A stretch of 40,157 nucleotides of DNA from Deltaproteobacteria bacterium. GTDB lineage: Bacteria > Desulfobacterota > GWC2-55-46 > UBA9637. Both the position numbers and the translations under genes were made by a program. The stretch lies in the NCBI GenBank assembly GCA_030690165.1, contig JAUYHF010000047.1, positions 1 to 40,157 on the forward strand. The letters run 5' to 3'. Below the pieces are notes generated by a model, which was given only the letters and a program-made list of their open reading frames with translations, did not search any database and was not told where the DNA came from. Shown piece by piece: positions 22,357-31,442 of this stretch (the stretch's first letter is position 1; each line of letters starts with the position of its first letter).

Positions 22357-23127
22357 TTATAGTGGTCCTGAGAATCCATCCTTCCTTACACGCCAGTAAT
22401 GGATGACCAGGAAGACCACGGCCACTAACGGTAAAACCACACAGTGGAGCACATAGAACCGGATGAGCGTATTCTGCCCCACCTCGGTTCCTCCCAAAAG
22501 CATGAACTTGATATCGTTATCCTGCCTCATCCCGAGCTGGCGACCAAAGGGGCCCTCCACCCCGAAGAGGGGTGTATCGCCGGCCATCTTCGTTCCCACC
22601 GTGACGGCCCAGAACGCAAGCTGATCCCAGGGGAGAAGATATCCTGTCCAGCTGAGCACTAATGTCAGTGTCAAAAGGACCACGCCGACCACCCAGTTAA
22701 ATTCTCTTGGGGGCTTATAGGCGCCGGTAAGGAATACCCTTGTCATATGGATCCAGACGGTGAGTACCATCCCATGGGCGGCAAGCCTGTGAACATTCCG
22801 GAATGTGCTTCCAAAGGATACGACGTTCATAATATCTTTTATATCCTGATATGCCCGCCTTGTGTCCGGGACATAGTAAAACATCAGCAGAAGCCCTGTC
22901 ACCGTTAGGACCACGAAGAGGAGAAGGGTTGCACCGCCCATGCACCAGGTATATCTGAACCTTATAGACTCTTTCCGCGTCTTGACCGGATGGAGGTGAT
23001 AAAGGACGTTGCTGAAGGTTGTCAGCGACCTGTTCCGGGGAGTATCTTCATATCCATGTCGGAATATCGCCCGGTATATCTGGGTGCCGGTGACCCAGTC
23101 CAAGACTTTTTTCCAGAGATTACTCAT
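22357..23127 (-). CDS. Cytochrome b N-terminal half (b6-type)
   Basis: A 256-residue four-helix cytochrome b that binds two b haems and oxidises quinol. The haem-ligand histidines are H113 and H127 in one helix ([21 protein letters not shown]) and H228 and H243 in another (FYVLHCVV ... [12 protein letters not shown]). The 14-residue gap in the second pair is the b6-type spacing. [19 protein letters not shown] is the conserved Qo-side region. The split from subunit IV is also b6f-like. GGAGGG lies upstream of the start. The basic N-terminus (about 1-55) is longer than in cytochrome b6 and should face the cytoplasm. It sits between the Rieske and subunit IV genes. Confidence 0.92.
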   Translation of the reverse strand: MSNLWKKVLDWVTGTQIYRAIFRHGYEDTPRNRSLTTFSNVLYHLHPVKTRKESIRFRYTWCMGGATLLLFVVLTVTGLLLMFYYVPDTRRAYQDIKDIMNVVSFGSTFRNVHRLAAHGMVLTVWIHMTRVFLTGAYKPPREFNWVVGVVLLTLTLVLSWTGYLLPWDQLAFWAVTVGTKMAGDTPLFGVEGPFGRQLGMRQDNDIKFMLLGGTEVGQNTLIRFYVLHCVVLPLVAVVFLVIHYWRVRKDGFSGPL

Positions 23128-23210
23128 CGTCCCTCCCAGTTATATAACTAAAGGATTCAAGGGGCCGAACTGGAACCCTTGGCCCATTGAACCCTTTTTA
23201 ATCAATAATT

Positions 23211-23741
23211 CTACACCTTCAAAAAGAATGGATCCACCTCGCGTGAGGCCTCTTCCACCGTCAACCCGTTCTCAGTGGACACAGGATCAATGTCCTGCCT
23301 GTTATTAAAATCTACTATAATCTGTCCGTCAATGGGGTCTATCTTGATTGCCGCACGCCAGAGCGTCCTCGGCGCCGGCCCCCCCAAGACATTTCCATTT
23401 ATATCATATATGCTTCCATGACATGGGCACCGAAACTTCTGCTGATCTGAAAACCAGTTTGGTGTACATCCCAGATGACGACAGATTGAGATCATTACAT
23501 ATATCCCGCGCTTATTACGACCTACCCATACCTGTCTCTCTTTTTTCCATTTTTCACTCAACCCTTCGGGAAAATCCGAGGGCTTTCCTATCTTAAAGAC
23601 CTTCTGGGACTCATAAAGAACGTTGGGAAAGTAGAAGCGATAAAAACCTAAGGCAGACCCCCCCAACGTAGCGAGTATTCCACCCCACCCCACTAAAGAA
23701 AAGAAGTCCTTACGCGTAATTCGCTTATCCCCGTGATTCAC
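23211..23741 (-). CDS. Rieske 2Fe-2S protein
   Basis: A 176-residue Rieske protein with an N-terminal membrane anchor (SLVGWGGILATLGGSALGF, about 15-33) and the cluster ligands C87 and H89 in CRHLGC and C105 and H108 in CPCHGS; C92 and C107 can form the usual disulfide. KRITRKDFFSLVG near the start recalls a Tat-type signal, although the twin-arginine pair is broken (R-I-T-R-K). It accepts the first electron from quinol at the outer face of the membrane. The start GTG overlaps the stop of the FAD oxidoreductase (GTGA), with GGAGG ten bases upstream, so translation is probably coupled. Confidence 0.92.
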   Translation of the reverse strand: MNHGDKRITRKDFFSLVGWGGILATLGGSALGFYRFYFPNVLYESQKVFKIGKPSDFPEGLSEKWKKERQVWVGRNKRGIYVMISICRHLGCTPNWFSDQQKFRCPCHGSIYDINGNVLGGPAPRTLWRAAIKIDPIDGQIIVDFNNRQDIDPVSTENGLTVEEASREVDPFFLKV

Positions 23742-25579
23742 TTTACAGGAACCTCCTCAATATCTTCTATATATTCAAAAAACTCCATCGTCACTGCGCC
23801 CGTCGGGCACCGTTTTGCGCAATATCCGCACCGGATGCAACGATCCTCATCTTTCAGCATGGCCGTACCCATCTGCGCAACTGCGGATTGATCCCCACGC
23901 ATCAGGTCTTCCCATGATATATTGTATCTCGCTTCAACGACTCTTCTCAGATTCTCATCCCCGTCTATCTCGGTGACAGGCACCATCTTTAAGCAGTATG
24001 TCGGGCATACATCTACACAACCTCCGCACAATATACATAAATCTGCATCAAATATTGGGTTGACATGGCATTTGAGACAGCGCCTCCCCTGTGCCGTGGC
24101 GGCATCTTCTCCATAACCGATCTCAACGAGGGAGGAATCATGTCTCCTCTCCTTTACGCCGATTATGGGAGGATCATGACGTTCCAGAAGGTCAAAATCA
24201 CTGTACATCCTGTATTCCTTCGGGTCCGCTACGTTATGCATAATACCCCTTTTCTTTACCCTGATGCTTACCCCTCTGAGGTATTCATCAATAGACCTTG
24301 CTACCTTCTGGCCTGCGGCGATGGCGGTGATCAAGAGCTTGGGCCCATAGGCGATATCACCCGTGGCGAATATGCCAGGTACACTCGTCTTGTAATTATC
24401 GAGATTCACCTTTAATACCCCGGGTCTTGCCATCTCAATGCCGTCACTCTCCTGGATTAAGGAGAGATCCGCTGCCTGACCAACTGTGATGATCACAGTG
24501 TCACACTCTATGAGTGACTCTATATTCGGATCGAACTGCGGATTAAACCTCTTGTTCTCGTCAAAGATACTGATACATTTGATGGTCTCAAGGCCGACAA
24601 CCCTCCCATCTTTCCCTACGATCCTCTTGGGGCCGAAGCCGTCATGGAGGATGATACCCTCCTCTTCCCCCTCCATTATTTCCACAGGGTCGGCAGGCAT
24701 GATATCCCTCGTCTCAAGACAGGATATATGCACCTCGCTTGCCCCCAGACGCACGGCAGACCTCGCGGCATCATAGGCCACATTACCGCCGCCAATAACG
24801 ACCACCCTCGGTCCGATCTTGGGCGCGCGGCCATAATTTGCGGCTTTGATAAAGTCCATACCGAGCAATACACCTGCCAGATTTGTGCCTTCTATGGGGA
24901 TGGAACGTCCAAGCTGGAGCCCGATGGCGATCAATATCGCCTTGTAGCCCATATCCTTCAGGTCTTTCATGGAGAGGTCTTTCCCAATTCGGGTGTTACA
25001 CCGTATTTCGATACCCAGTGCGGCTATTGAATCTATCTCTGCTTTGACGAGTTTTTTGGAGAGCCTGTAGTTTGGGATTCCAAAGAACATCATCCCGCCC
25101 GGTTCAGGCTCGGCCTCAAAGACCGTGACCTTATAGCCGAGAAGGGCGAGGTCGTGGGCAGCGGCAAGGCCTGCCGGTCCGGCCCCGATAATCGCTATCT
25201 TCTCGCCGGAACCACGTTTGATGAGATTCCTTCGGGCATTGGAGAGCCTTATGACACCGGAGGGGTCAGCGAGCGCTTCAACGCCATACTTCTCTGTGAC
25301 AAAGCGCTTCAGCGCCCTGATGGATATGGCCTCGTCAATGTTCCCTCTCCGGCAGGCGGCCTCGCACGGATGACCGCAGACACGGCCGCATATAGAGGCA
25401 AATGGATTTGGAGCCCTTGCAATTGCATAGGCCCTCTCATAATCTCCATCGGCAATCGCCTGGACATAACCCCCCGAATCGGTTCCGACAGGGCACGCAC
25501 TCCGGCACTTTACCTGCTCTGCAAAGTAATCCACATCCGGTATGACTACACAGTATTTTTCCTTCAAAACTCCACTCAT
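23738..25579 (-). CDS. GltD-like FAD/NAD(P) oxidoreductase with ferredoxin domains
   Basis: A 613-residue cytoplasmic flavoprotein. The N-terminal Fer4_20-type domain (about 20-90) has the cysteine pattern CRSACPVG ... CGRVCGHPCEAAC. Next is the FAD site AIIGAGPAGLAAAHDLALLG, followed by PGGMMFFGIPNYRL. The NAD(P) site VVVIGGGNVAYDAARSAVRLG is central, and GIFATGDIAYGP is the second FAD motif. The C-terminal part has CILCGGCVDVCPTYC and CIRCGYCAKRCPTGA, enough for two 4Fe-4S clusters. I chose ATG 25579: the longer TTG start at 25597 would place the GGAGG ribosome binding site inside the gene. As first gene of the bc-type operon it may connect NAD(P)H to the Rieske/cytochrome b complex, as proposed for anammox bacteria. 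Confidence 0.88.
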   Translation of the reverse strand: MSGVLKEKYCVVIPDVDYFAEQVKCRSACPVGTDSGGYVQAIADGDYERAYAIARAPNPFASICGRVCGHPCEAACRRGNIDEAISIRALKRFVTEKYGVEALADPSGVIRLSNARRNLIKRGSGEKIAIIGAGPAGLAAAHDLALLGYKVTVFEAEPEPGGMMFFGIPNYRLSKKLVKAEIDSIAALGIEIRCNTRIGKDLSMKDLKDMGYKAILIAIGLQLGRSIPIEGTNLAGVLLGMDFIKAANYGRAPKIGPRVVVIGGGNVAYDAARSAVRLGASEVHISCLETRDIMPADPVEIMEGEEEGIILHDGFGPKRIVGKDGRVVGLETIKCISIFDENKRFNPQFDPNIESLIECDTVIITVGQAADLSLIQESDGIEMARPGVLKVNLDNYKTSVPGIFATGDIAYGPKLLITAIAAGQKVARSIDEYLRGVSIRVKKRGIMHNVADPKEYRMYSDFDLLERHDPPIIGVKERRHDSSLVEIGYGEDAATAQGRRCLKCHVNPIFDADLCILCGGCVDVCPTYCLKMVPVTEIDGDENLRRVVEARYNISWEDLMRGDQSAVAQMGTAMLKDEDRCIRCGYCAKRCPTGAVTMEFFEYIEDIEEVPVK

Positions 25580-25978
25580 GCTACCCCAGTCCTCCAAAGA
25601 TTTCTATGGACGGACTTTCTTTTTAACATGCTGTGGTTTTACTTGTCAAGAGATTTATTGACAAAAATTAAAATCACATTGACAGGGAATTATACTTGTT
25701 ATAATATCCCACCACAGCAAAGTTATACTTTTTATATTAATACAGTTTCTTCCTTTTATTCTACTAAGGCGACAGAAGCCGGGATGATACCCTTTGTGTA
25801 TCCTCCCGCAGCATATTTCCGATAGGACAGCTGGTTGATTCAGGTCCCGGGATATGCGAAATCTTAAACAGGGGCTTGAAATAAAGCGGGCAAGGGCCTA
25901 CTGCTATAGGTAACTTTCTGCTCTGTAGATATTTTCGCCTTAAAAAGACCTGGAAAACTAAATTTTTAAAAAGAGATA
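25580..25978. promoter_or_regulatory. Divergent control region between the bc-type and ACIII operons
   Basis: About 400 bases with no gene. TTGACA at 25679-25684 and TATAAT at 25700-25705, 15 bases apart, form a candidate plus-strand promoter; it would give a leader of about 270 bases before actA. On the minus strand TTGACA (25649-25644) with TTAAAA (25626-25621), spacing 17, is a weaker candidate for the oxidoreductase operon. TTGTCAA/TTGACAA (25643-25649, 25658-25664) form a perfect 7-base palindrome with an 8-base centre. TGCTGTGGT (25629-25637) and its exact complement (25711-25719) bracket the whole cluster. The rest, 25725-25978, shows no structure I can name. Confidence 0.5.
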
Positions 25979-26539
25979 ATGAAAAAGCTTATCCTATACA
26001 CCCTGACAGGTATCATATCGTTGGCAATAGGTCATGTGATTCAGCAGCAGTTCTTCTCGGACAGTGCCCCTCTTCAGCCCATAAATTTCAGCCATAAGAT
26101 ACATGCGGGCGACAACAATATCCCCTGCCAGTACTGCCACATCTACGCCGATAGATCCAAAGTGGCAGGCGTGCCCAGCGTCCAGAGGTGTATGGGCTGT
26201 CACAAGATCATAAAGACCGACTCTCCCATGATACAGAAACTTACATCTTACTGGGAGAACAAGGAACCCATACCGTGGGTGAAGGTGTATAATCTCCCCG
26301 ACCACGTCTATTTCCCCCACAAGAGACATGTAAAGGCAGGCGTGCCGTGCCAGCGGTGCCACGGCGATGTTGCAAAGATGGATAGGATTACCAGGCAGGC
26401 TGTTTTCTTCGGCATTCCGTATGTAAGGGTTTCTCATTTAAAGATGGGTTGGTGTCTTGAGTGTCATACGAACGAGGCGCAGAAATATATCGGAACTCCG
26501 GTCAAAAACGGAACCGATTGCTGGACATGCCACATATAA
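25979..26539 (+). CDS. actA: Alternative complex III subunit A, pentahaem cytochrome c
   Basis: A 186-residue cytochrome with an uncleaved N-terminal membrane helix (about 4-22) and five CXXCH sites at C50 (CQYCH), C71 (CMGCH), C124 (CQRCH), C159 (CLECH) and C181 (CWTCH), the haem number known for ActA. Extra histidines (NFSHKIH, FPHKRH, VSHLK) supply distal ligands. In alternative complex III it sits on the periplasmic side and takes electrons from the FeS subunit. The ATG has only a weak AGAGA upstream. It opens the seven-gene act operon. Confidence 0.92.
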   Translation: MKKLILYTLTGIISLAIGHVIQQQFFSDSAPLQPINFSHKIHAGDNNIPCQYCHIYADRSKVAGVPSVQRCMGCHKIIKTDSPMIQKLTSYWENKEPIPWVKVYNLPDHVYFPHKRHVKAGVPCQRCHGDVAKMDRITRQAVFFGIPYVRVSHLKMGWCLECHTNEAQKYIGTPVKNGTDCWTCHI

Positions 26540-26567
26540 AGGGGTAAAGGCGTAAAGGTCGATAAAG

Positions 26568-28832
26568 ATGATGAAACGCAGGGACTTTCTGAAATTTATA
26601 GGCGTTGGAGGGGCAGGGGCGGGGCTTGGCTTTATCTTCGGCAAGGTCACAAAGCCACCAGGGGCAAAGCTCATACCATATCTTATTCCGCCTGGTGATA
26701 TTGTCCCCGGGGTTGCAAGTTGGTACGCCACACTCTGCACGGAGTGCGGCGCCGGATGTGGCGCTCTCGTTAAGATAATGGAGGGCAGGGCAAAGAAGAT
26801 AGAGGGTAATCCCAACCATCCTGTCAACAAAGGAGGGCTTTGCGCCAGGGGGCAGGCAGCCCTTCAGACTCTTTATAACCCTGACAGGGTTAAAGGGCCT
26901 CTGAAGAGAAGGGGCGAGCGTGGTAGCGCAGATTTCGTTGAGGTTTCTTGGGACGAGGCCATTGATATGCTTGGTCAAAAGCTCGGGGAACTTAAAAAGG
27001 CTGGTTCTGCTGAAAAACTGTGGTTTTTGACCGCCCCCCTTTCTGGCCACAGGCTTAAGCTTGCAACCACCTTTATGTCAGTGTATGGCTCATCAAACCT
27101 TGTGCAGTACGAGCTTTTTCAGCACAGAAACCTTGTCTATGCGAATCAAACCACGATGGGCGTTAAAGAAACCCCCCATTATGACATCGCAAATACAAAC
27201 TATCTGCTTTCGTTTGGCGCGGACTTTTCAGGCACATGGCTTTCTCCTGTAAACTTTAGCCGTGGCTATGGCGAGATGCGCCAGGGTAGACACAGGGAAA
27301 CGAGGGGTCGTCTTGTGCAGATAGAGCCGCGGTTGTCTTTGACAGGGGCTAACGCAGATGAGTGGATCCCTGTAATGCCCGGCTCAGAGGCTGTGCTTGC
27401 CCTCTCTATAGCCTACACTATAGTAGAAAGGGGTTACTACAAAGGTGGAGATGCCTCAAAGTGGAGGTCTGCACTTTCTATATATGCGCCCTCTAAAACG
27501 GCCCCGGTCATCGATATTCCGGCGGAGAAGATAGAGGAACTATCCATGGAATTCATGGGCTCAAAACCCGCGCTTGCTATTGCCGGCGACGGGGCTTTGT
27601 CTTCTGCGGACGGGGTTTCCTGCGCTGTGGCTGTAAATATACTTAACCACCTTGCGGGCAGCATCGGCGTAAAGGGAGGGGTGGTTATTAACTCAGGCGC
27701 TTTGCTCGGTGAAGAGCCGGTTGACTTCAAAAAGGGCGTGGGAGCACTGTTAAACGCAGCGAGTTCTTCGGAGGTAAGCGTGCTTATGGTCTACAACGCA
27801 AATCCGCTCTATACAATGCCTAAGGCTGCAAATGCGAAAGAGTCGCTAAATAAGATTCCTTTTATAGTTAGTTTCTCAGGCTTTATTGACGAGACTATTG
27901 CAATGGCGGATCTTGTGCTGCCGACGCACCACTCGCTTGAGGACTGGGGGGACGGGTTTGCGTCCCCTTCGGTAGGATACCCGGTTGCCACAGTTATGCA
28001 GCCTGTGGTAAGCCCGGTCAATAATACCCGTGGGATTGGTGATATTTTCCTCACTCTTACTTCGAAGATAGGCGGAGGTATGAAGGAACGGCTTAAGTCC
28101 GATTCCTTTGAGGATTACCTTAAATCAGGCTGGAAGGAGCTTTACGGTAGAAACAATGAGCTTTCTGCCGGAACGATCGGGTTTGAGGATTTCTGGGAGA
28201 AGATGTTTGCAACCGGAGGATGGTGGAGGGAGACTGAGCCGACGAAGAAGGCTGCGGTATCGCTGAAGATGGCCGAGCAGTTATTGCCCTCAAGGCCAGC
28301 CGTTTTCGAAGGCAATGATAAGGAATACCCATTCTACCTCGTGATTTATCCCCACCATGGCCTTGGCGATGGAAGGCACGCAAACCTGCCATGGATGCAG
28401 GAGTTACCTGACCCAATGACCTCTGTGACATGGGGAAGCTGGCTTGAGGTAAATCCCAAGACCGCCGGAGCATTAGGGATAAAGCAAGGGGACTTTATTG
28501 CGGTAGAGTCCCCGTTCGGCATGATCACCCTTCAGGCATATTTATATCCAGGTATCAGGCCTGATATGGTGGCCGTTGCCATTGGCCAGGGGCATACGCA
28601 CTTGGGGAGATACGCAAAGAACAGGGGGGTGAACCCCATTGACATACTCCCATACAAAGAGGACCCGAGGACAGGGTCGGTTGCTCTAAATTCCACACGT
28701 GTAAAACTTGTCCGCACCGGCGCAGGTGAAAAGCTGGCAAAGACTGAGGGTGTAACGAGGGAGCTCGGAAGAAATATCGTCCAGACTATATCGCCTGAGG
28801 AATTTAAGAAGATTGGCAAGGAGGTTATATAA
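26568..28832 (+). CDS. actB1: Alternative complex III subunit B1, molybdopterin-oxidoreductase-like
   Basis: A 754-residue protein of the complex iron-sulfur molybdoenzyme fold. The N-terminus has a Tat signal (KRRDFLKFIGVGGAGAG, 3-19), implying export in folded form. A four-cysteine motif C57-x2-C60-x3-C64-x27-C92 (CTECGAGC ... C) can hold a 4Fe-4S cluster, whereas several characterised ActB1 domains are reported to have no cofactor there. Domains follow the usual order, ending in the molydopterin-dinucleotide-binding-like barrel (WLEVNPKTAGALGIKQGD ... VAVAIGQGHTHLGRYAKNRG). The gene is separate from B2, which is fused to it in Rhodothermus-type ActB. B2 starts at the base after its stop. 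An alternative ATG lies one codon downstream. Confidence 0.9.
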   Translation: MMKRRDFLKFIGVGGAGAGLGFIFGKVTKPPGAKLIPYLIPPGDIVPGVASWYATLCTECGAGCGALVKIMEGRAKKIEGNPNHPVNKGGLCARGQAALQTLYNPDRVKGPLKRRGERGSADFVEVSWDEAIDMLGQKLGELKKAGSAEKLWFLTAPLSGHRLKLATTFMSVYGSSNLVQYELFQHRNLVYANQTTMGVKETPHYDIANTNYLLSFGADFSGTWLSPVNFSRGYGEMRQGRHRETRGRLVQIEPRLSLTGANADEWIPVMPGSEAVLALSIAYTIVERGYYKGGDASKWRSALSIYAPSKTAPVIDIPAEKIEELSMEFMGSKPALAIAGDGALSSADGVSCAVAVNILNHLAGSIGVKGGVVINSGALLGEEPVDFKKGVGALLNAASSSEVSVLMVYNANPLYTMPKAANAKESLNKIPFIVSFSGFIDETIAMADLVLPTHHSLEDWGDGFASPSVGYPVATVMQPVVSPVNNTRGIGDIFLTLTSKIGGGMKERLKSDSFEDYLKSGWKELYGRNNELSAGTIGFEDFWEKMFATGGWWRETEPTKKAAVSLKMAEQLLPSRPAVFEGNDKEYPFYLVIYPHHGLGDGRHANLPWMQELPDPMTSVTWGSWLEVNPKTAGALGIKQGDFIAVESPFGMITLQAYLYPGIRPDMVAVAIGQGHTHLGRYAKNRGVNPIDILPYKEDPRTGSVALNSTRVKLVRTGAGEKLAKTEGVTRELGRNIVQTISPEEFKKIGKEVI

Positions 28833-29615
28833 GTGGGCGGGATCTTCAAAAGGATAGCGGAGCGGATCAGATCCTACAGGGTTCCGGGATACTACGAGAA
28901 GTTTGACCACAAGTTTACTATGGTGGTTGATCTCGACAGATGTAACGGATGCGAGGCTTGCGTTACCGCCTGCTACGCGGAGAATAACATCCCTGTCGTA
29001 GGCAAGGAGCAGATAAATAATGCCCGCCAGATGAGCTGGATCCGCATAGAGCGGTACGTCGATGGCGGGTATCCGAACATAAAGGTGAAGTTTATCCCCA
29101 TTATGTGCCAGCATTGCTCAAACGCCCCGTGTGAGTCCGCATGCCCCGTATATGCGACATACCATAATCAGGATGGTCTTAATGTGCAGGTGTACAATAG
29201 ATGTGTGGGCACATTTACATGTGCAACGTACTGCCCATATGATGTAAGGAGATTCAACTGGTTCACCTATAAGTGGGATAAGCCTCTGGATGAGCAGTTA
29301 ACCCCTGATGTTACAGTCAGGGAGATGGGCGTGATGGAGAAATGCACCTTCTGCATTCAGAGGATAAGGGCCGCAAAGGACAGGGCAAAGGACGAAGACA
29401 GGGCGCTAAAAGACGGCGATGTCGTTCCGGCCTGCGCGCAGACCTGCCCCACAGGAGCGCTTTCGTTCGGGGACCTGAACGACCCGAACAGCATGGTTTC
29501 GAAACTTGCGAAAAGTCCGAGAAGGTACAGGCTACTTGAGGAGCTTAACACTGCCCCCTCGGTTATATATCTAAAAAAGGTAATGGACGATGACACACGA
29601 GAACACAAAGAGTAA
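28833..29615 (+). CDS. actB2: Alternative complex III subunit B2, four-cluster ferredoxin-like
   Basis: A 260-residue FeS subunit with four cluster motifs: C37-C40-C43-C47; C92-C95-C100-C104; C124-(T127)-C130-C134; and C171-C174-C201-C205. In the third motif a threonine stands where the second cysteine should be (CVGTFTCATYC), so that site should carry a 3Fe-4S cluster. Three 4Fe-4S plus one 3Fe-4S is exactly the set known from alternative complex III. It has no signal peptide of its own and is presumably exported with B1. The start is a GTG right after the B1 stop. It overlaps actC by 26 bases. Confidence 0.92.
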   Translation: MGGIFKRIAERIRSYRVPGYYEKFDHKFTMVVDLDRCNGCEACVTACYAENNIPVVGKEQINNARQMSWIRIERYVDGGYPNIKVKFIPIMCQHCSNAPCESACPVYATYHNQDGLNVQVYNRCVGTFTCATYCPYDVRRFNWFTYKWDKPLDEQLTPDVTVREMGVMEKCTFCIQRIRAAKDRAKDEDRALKDGDVVPACAQTCPTGALSFGDLNDPNSMVSKLAKSPRRYRLLEELNTAPSVIYLKKVMDDDTREHKE

Positions 29616-30939
29616 GCCGACCTACAGAGAAGTGAACGAGGATGTGCTGAGGCTCATGACGCAGACGGGCCCAGGCTACTATATCATCCTCGCCATAGCC
29701 GGGGCTCTTGCCCTTATTCTCTTCTTCCTGCCCTGGGCATATCAGATATATACAGGCCAGGGAGTGACCGGACTTAATGTGCCGGTGATCTGGGGCGTCT
29801 ACCTCGTAAACTTCGTTTTCTGGGTCGGCATGGCGCATGCCGGGACGCTCATCTCCGCCATGCTCTTCATAACAAAGACCCCGTGGAGGAGGGCCATAAC
29901 GAGAGGCGCAGAGACCGTGACCTTCTTCTCCCTCATCCTCGTGGCGCTCTTTATCTTCATACACATGGGACGGCCTTGGAACTTATACTGGACAATGCCG
30001 TATCCTAGCCAGAGGCAGATATGGACTAGCTTCATCTCGCCGATTACATTTGACGTCTTTGCCATAGGCACATACACCACGAGCAGCGCCATATTCCTGT
30101 ACTTCGGCATGATACCTGATTTCGCCTCCCTCAAGCACCACACAACGGGATGGAGGAAGACGTTTTACACATATCTGTCCCTCGGGTGGAGAGGGACAGA
30201 CCCACAGTGGGTGGTGCATGGCCGCGCCACCATGTTCTTTTCGTCCTTTATTATGCCGCTCGTGGTTTCTGTCCACAGCATAGTTTCATGGGACTTCGCG
30301 ATGTCCCTCGTGCCCGGCTACAGCCAGACGGTCTTTGCGCCATACTTCGTTACAGGGGCGCTCCTATCGGGATTTGCAGGGGTCATGCTTATATTCACGG
30401 TCCTCAGGTGGGCGTACCCGTTCCTTAAAAAATACATAACCGAACACCACTACGAGAGGGTCGGGACCTGTATGCTGCTGTTATCGCTCGTGTGGAGCTA
30501 CCTTACGGGCATGGAGGTCTTCACCGGCTGGTATGCGGATACATCGTTTGAAATAGAACACCTTAAATACAAGATACTCACCCAGCCGTATCTCCAACTC
30601 TTCGCTCTGATGATATTCTGCAACGCCATTCTTCCCCTCTCGCTCATCTTCAGGAAGATACGGACTTCTTCCCGCGCCATGCCCGTGCTCTGCATATTCG
30701 TGCTTACGGGCATGTGGCTCGAAAGGTATCTGATAATCCCTAACGCGCTTTCGAGGAAGTTCCTGCCGTGGATGTGGCACGGATATTCGCCGAGCTGGGT
30801 CGAGATTTCCATAACAGCCGGCGCGTTCATGTTCTTTATCTTCATGTTCATGGTGTCCATAAAGATATTCCCTGTGATATCCCTTTTCGAGGTCAAGGAA
30901 GACTTGGGCGTTCCGATGGAAAAGGAGCGCCATAAATGA
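29590..30939 (+). CDS. actC: Alternative complex III subunit C, NrfD-like quinol-binding membrane protein
   Basis: A 449-residue polytopic membrane protein of the NrfD/PsrC family with about ten hydrophobic helices. It is one of the two large membrane subunits of alternative complex III and the likely main quinol site. Recognisable segments are VPVIWGVYLVNFVFWVGMAH, the HMGRPWNLYW stretch on the periplasmic side, and WDFAMSLVPGYSQTVFAPYF. The length matches ActC (about 450-480), longer than ActF. The ATG lies inside the end of actB2 and the stop overlaps the actD start (ATGA). Confidence 0.92.
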   Translation: MTHENTKSKPTYREVNEDVLRLMTQTGPGYYIILAIAGALALILFFLPWAYQIYTGQGVTGLNVPVIWGVYLVNFVFWVGMAHAGTLISAMLFITKTPWRRAITRGAETVTFFSLILVALFIFIHMGRPWNLYWTMPYPSQRQIWTSFISPITFDVFAIGTYTTSSAIFLYFGMIPDFASLKHHTTGWRKTFYTYLSLGWRGTDPQWVVHGRATMFFSSFIMPLVVSVHSIVSWDFAMSLVPGYSQTVFAPYFVTGALLSGFAGVMLIFTVLRWAYPFLKKYITEHHYERVGTCMLLLSLVWSYLTGMEVFTGWYADTSFEIEHLKYKILTQPYLQLFALMIFCNAILPLSLIFRKIRTSSRAMPVLCIFVLTGMWLERYLIIPNALSRKFLPWMWHGYSPSWVEISITAGAFMFFIFMFMVSIKIFPVISLFEVKEDLGVPMEKERHK

Positions 30940-31442
30940 GCGCGGTCTTAGGACAGTTTCCTCACGCGGACGACCTCCTGAAGGCCGCGGAGCGGATGAA
31001 ACAGTCCGGCTTCGGGATAACCGTATTCTCGCCCATCCCCCTCGTGCACGAGATGGAGGAGGTCTTCGGCGAGGAGCGGGATTATCTCAGGTTCTTTACC
31101 CTCTTCGGCGGGGTTGCCGGGTTTATGTTAGGCGTTATTCTCTCGCTCGGGACAGCCGTACTGTATGTGCTTCCGAGGGGCGGTCGTCCTATACTCACGG
31201 CTCCGCCCACGCTTCTTATTGCATATGAGACGATGATACTCTTGGGGGTATGCATGACTCTCCTGGGTTTTTTTGTCATCGCCGGAATCCCGTGCTTCAG
31301 ACACAAGGTTGACGAGCCGGCGTGCGCTATGGACTCCTTTGGACTCCTCGTAAAGGGAGTGGGGGAAGGCGAAATCGAAAGGGTCAATTCAATCCTAATG
31401 GAAAGCGGCGCAAATGAGGTAAAGAATGTCGAGGACGACTAA
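30936..31442 (+). CDS. actD: Alternative complex III subunit D (DUF3341)
   Basis: A 168-residue DUF3341 protein. The cytoplasmic N-terminal half has LGQFPHADDLLKAAERMKQSGF and FSPIPLVHEMEEVFG. Two membrane helices follow (about 53-77 and 92-117, the latter LLIAYETMILLGVCMTLLGFF), then the C-terminal DSFGLLVKGVGEGEIERVNSILMESGA. This is the ActD layout, a structural subunit without cofactor. It overlaps actC by four bases and actE by 17, consistent with one coupled transcript. Confidence 0.92.
   Translation: MSAVLGQFPHADDLLKAAERMKQSGFGITVFSPIPLVHEMEEVFGEERDYLRFFTLFGGVAGFMLGVILSLGTAVLYVLPRGGRPILTAPPTLLIAYETMILLGVCMTLLGFFVIAGIPCFRHKVDEPACAMDSFGLLVKGVGEGEIERVNSILMESGANEVKNVEDD

Noticed and set aside
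26502-27050. 182-codon minus-strand frame opposite actB1
   Set aside because: The plus-strand Tat signal and FeS motif are unambiguous; the antisense frame has no recognisable content.
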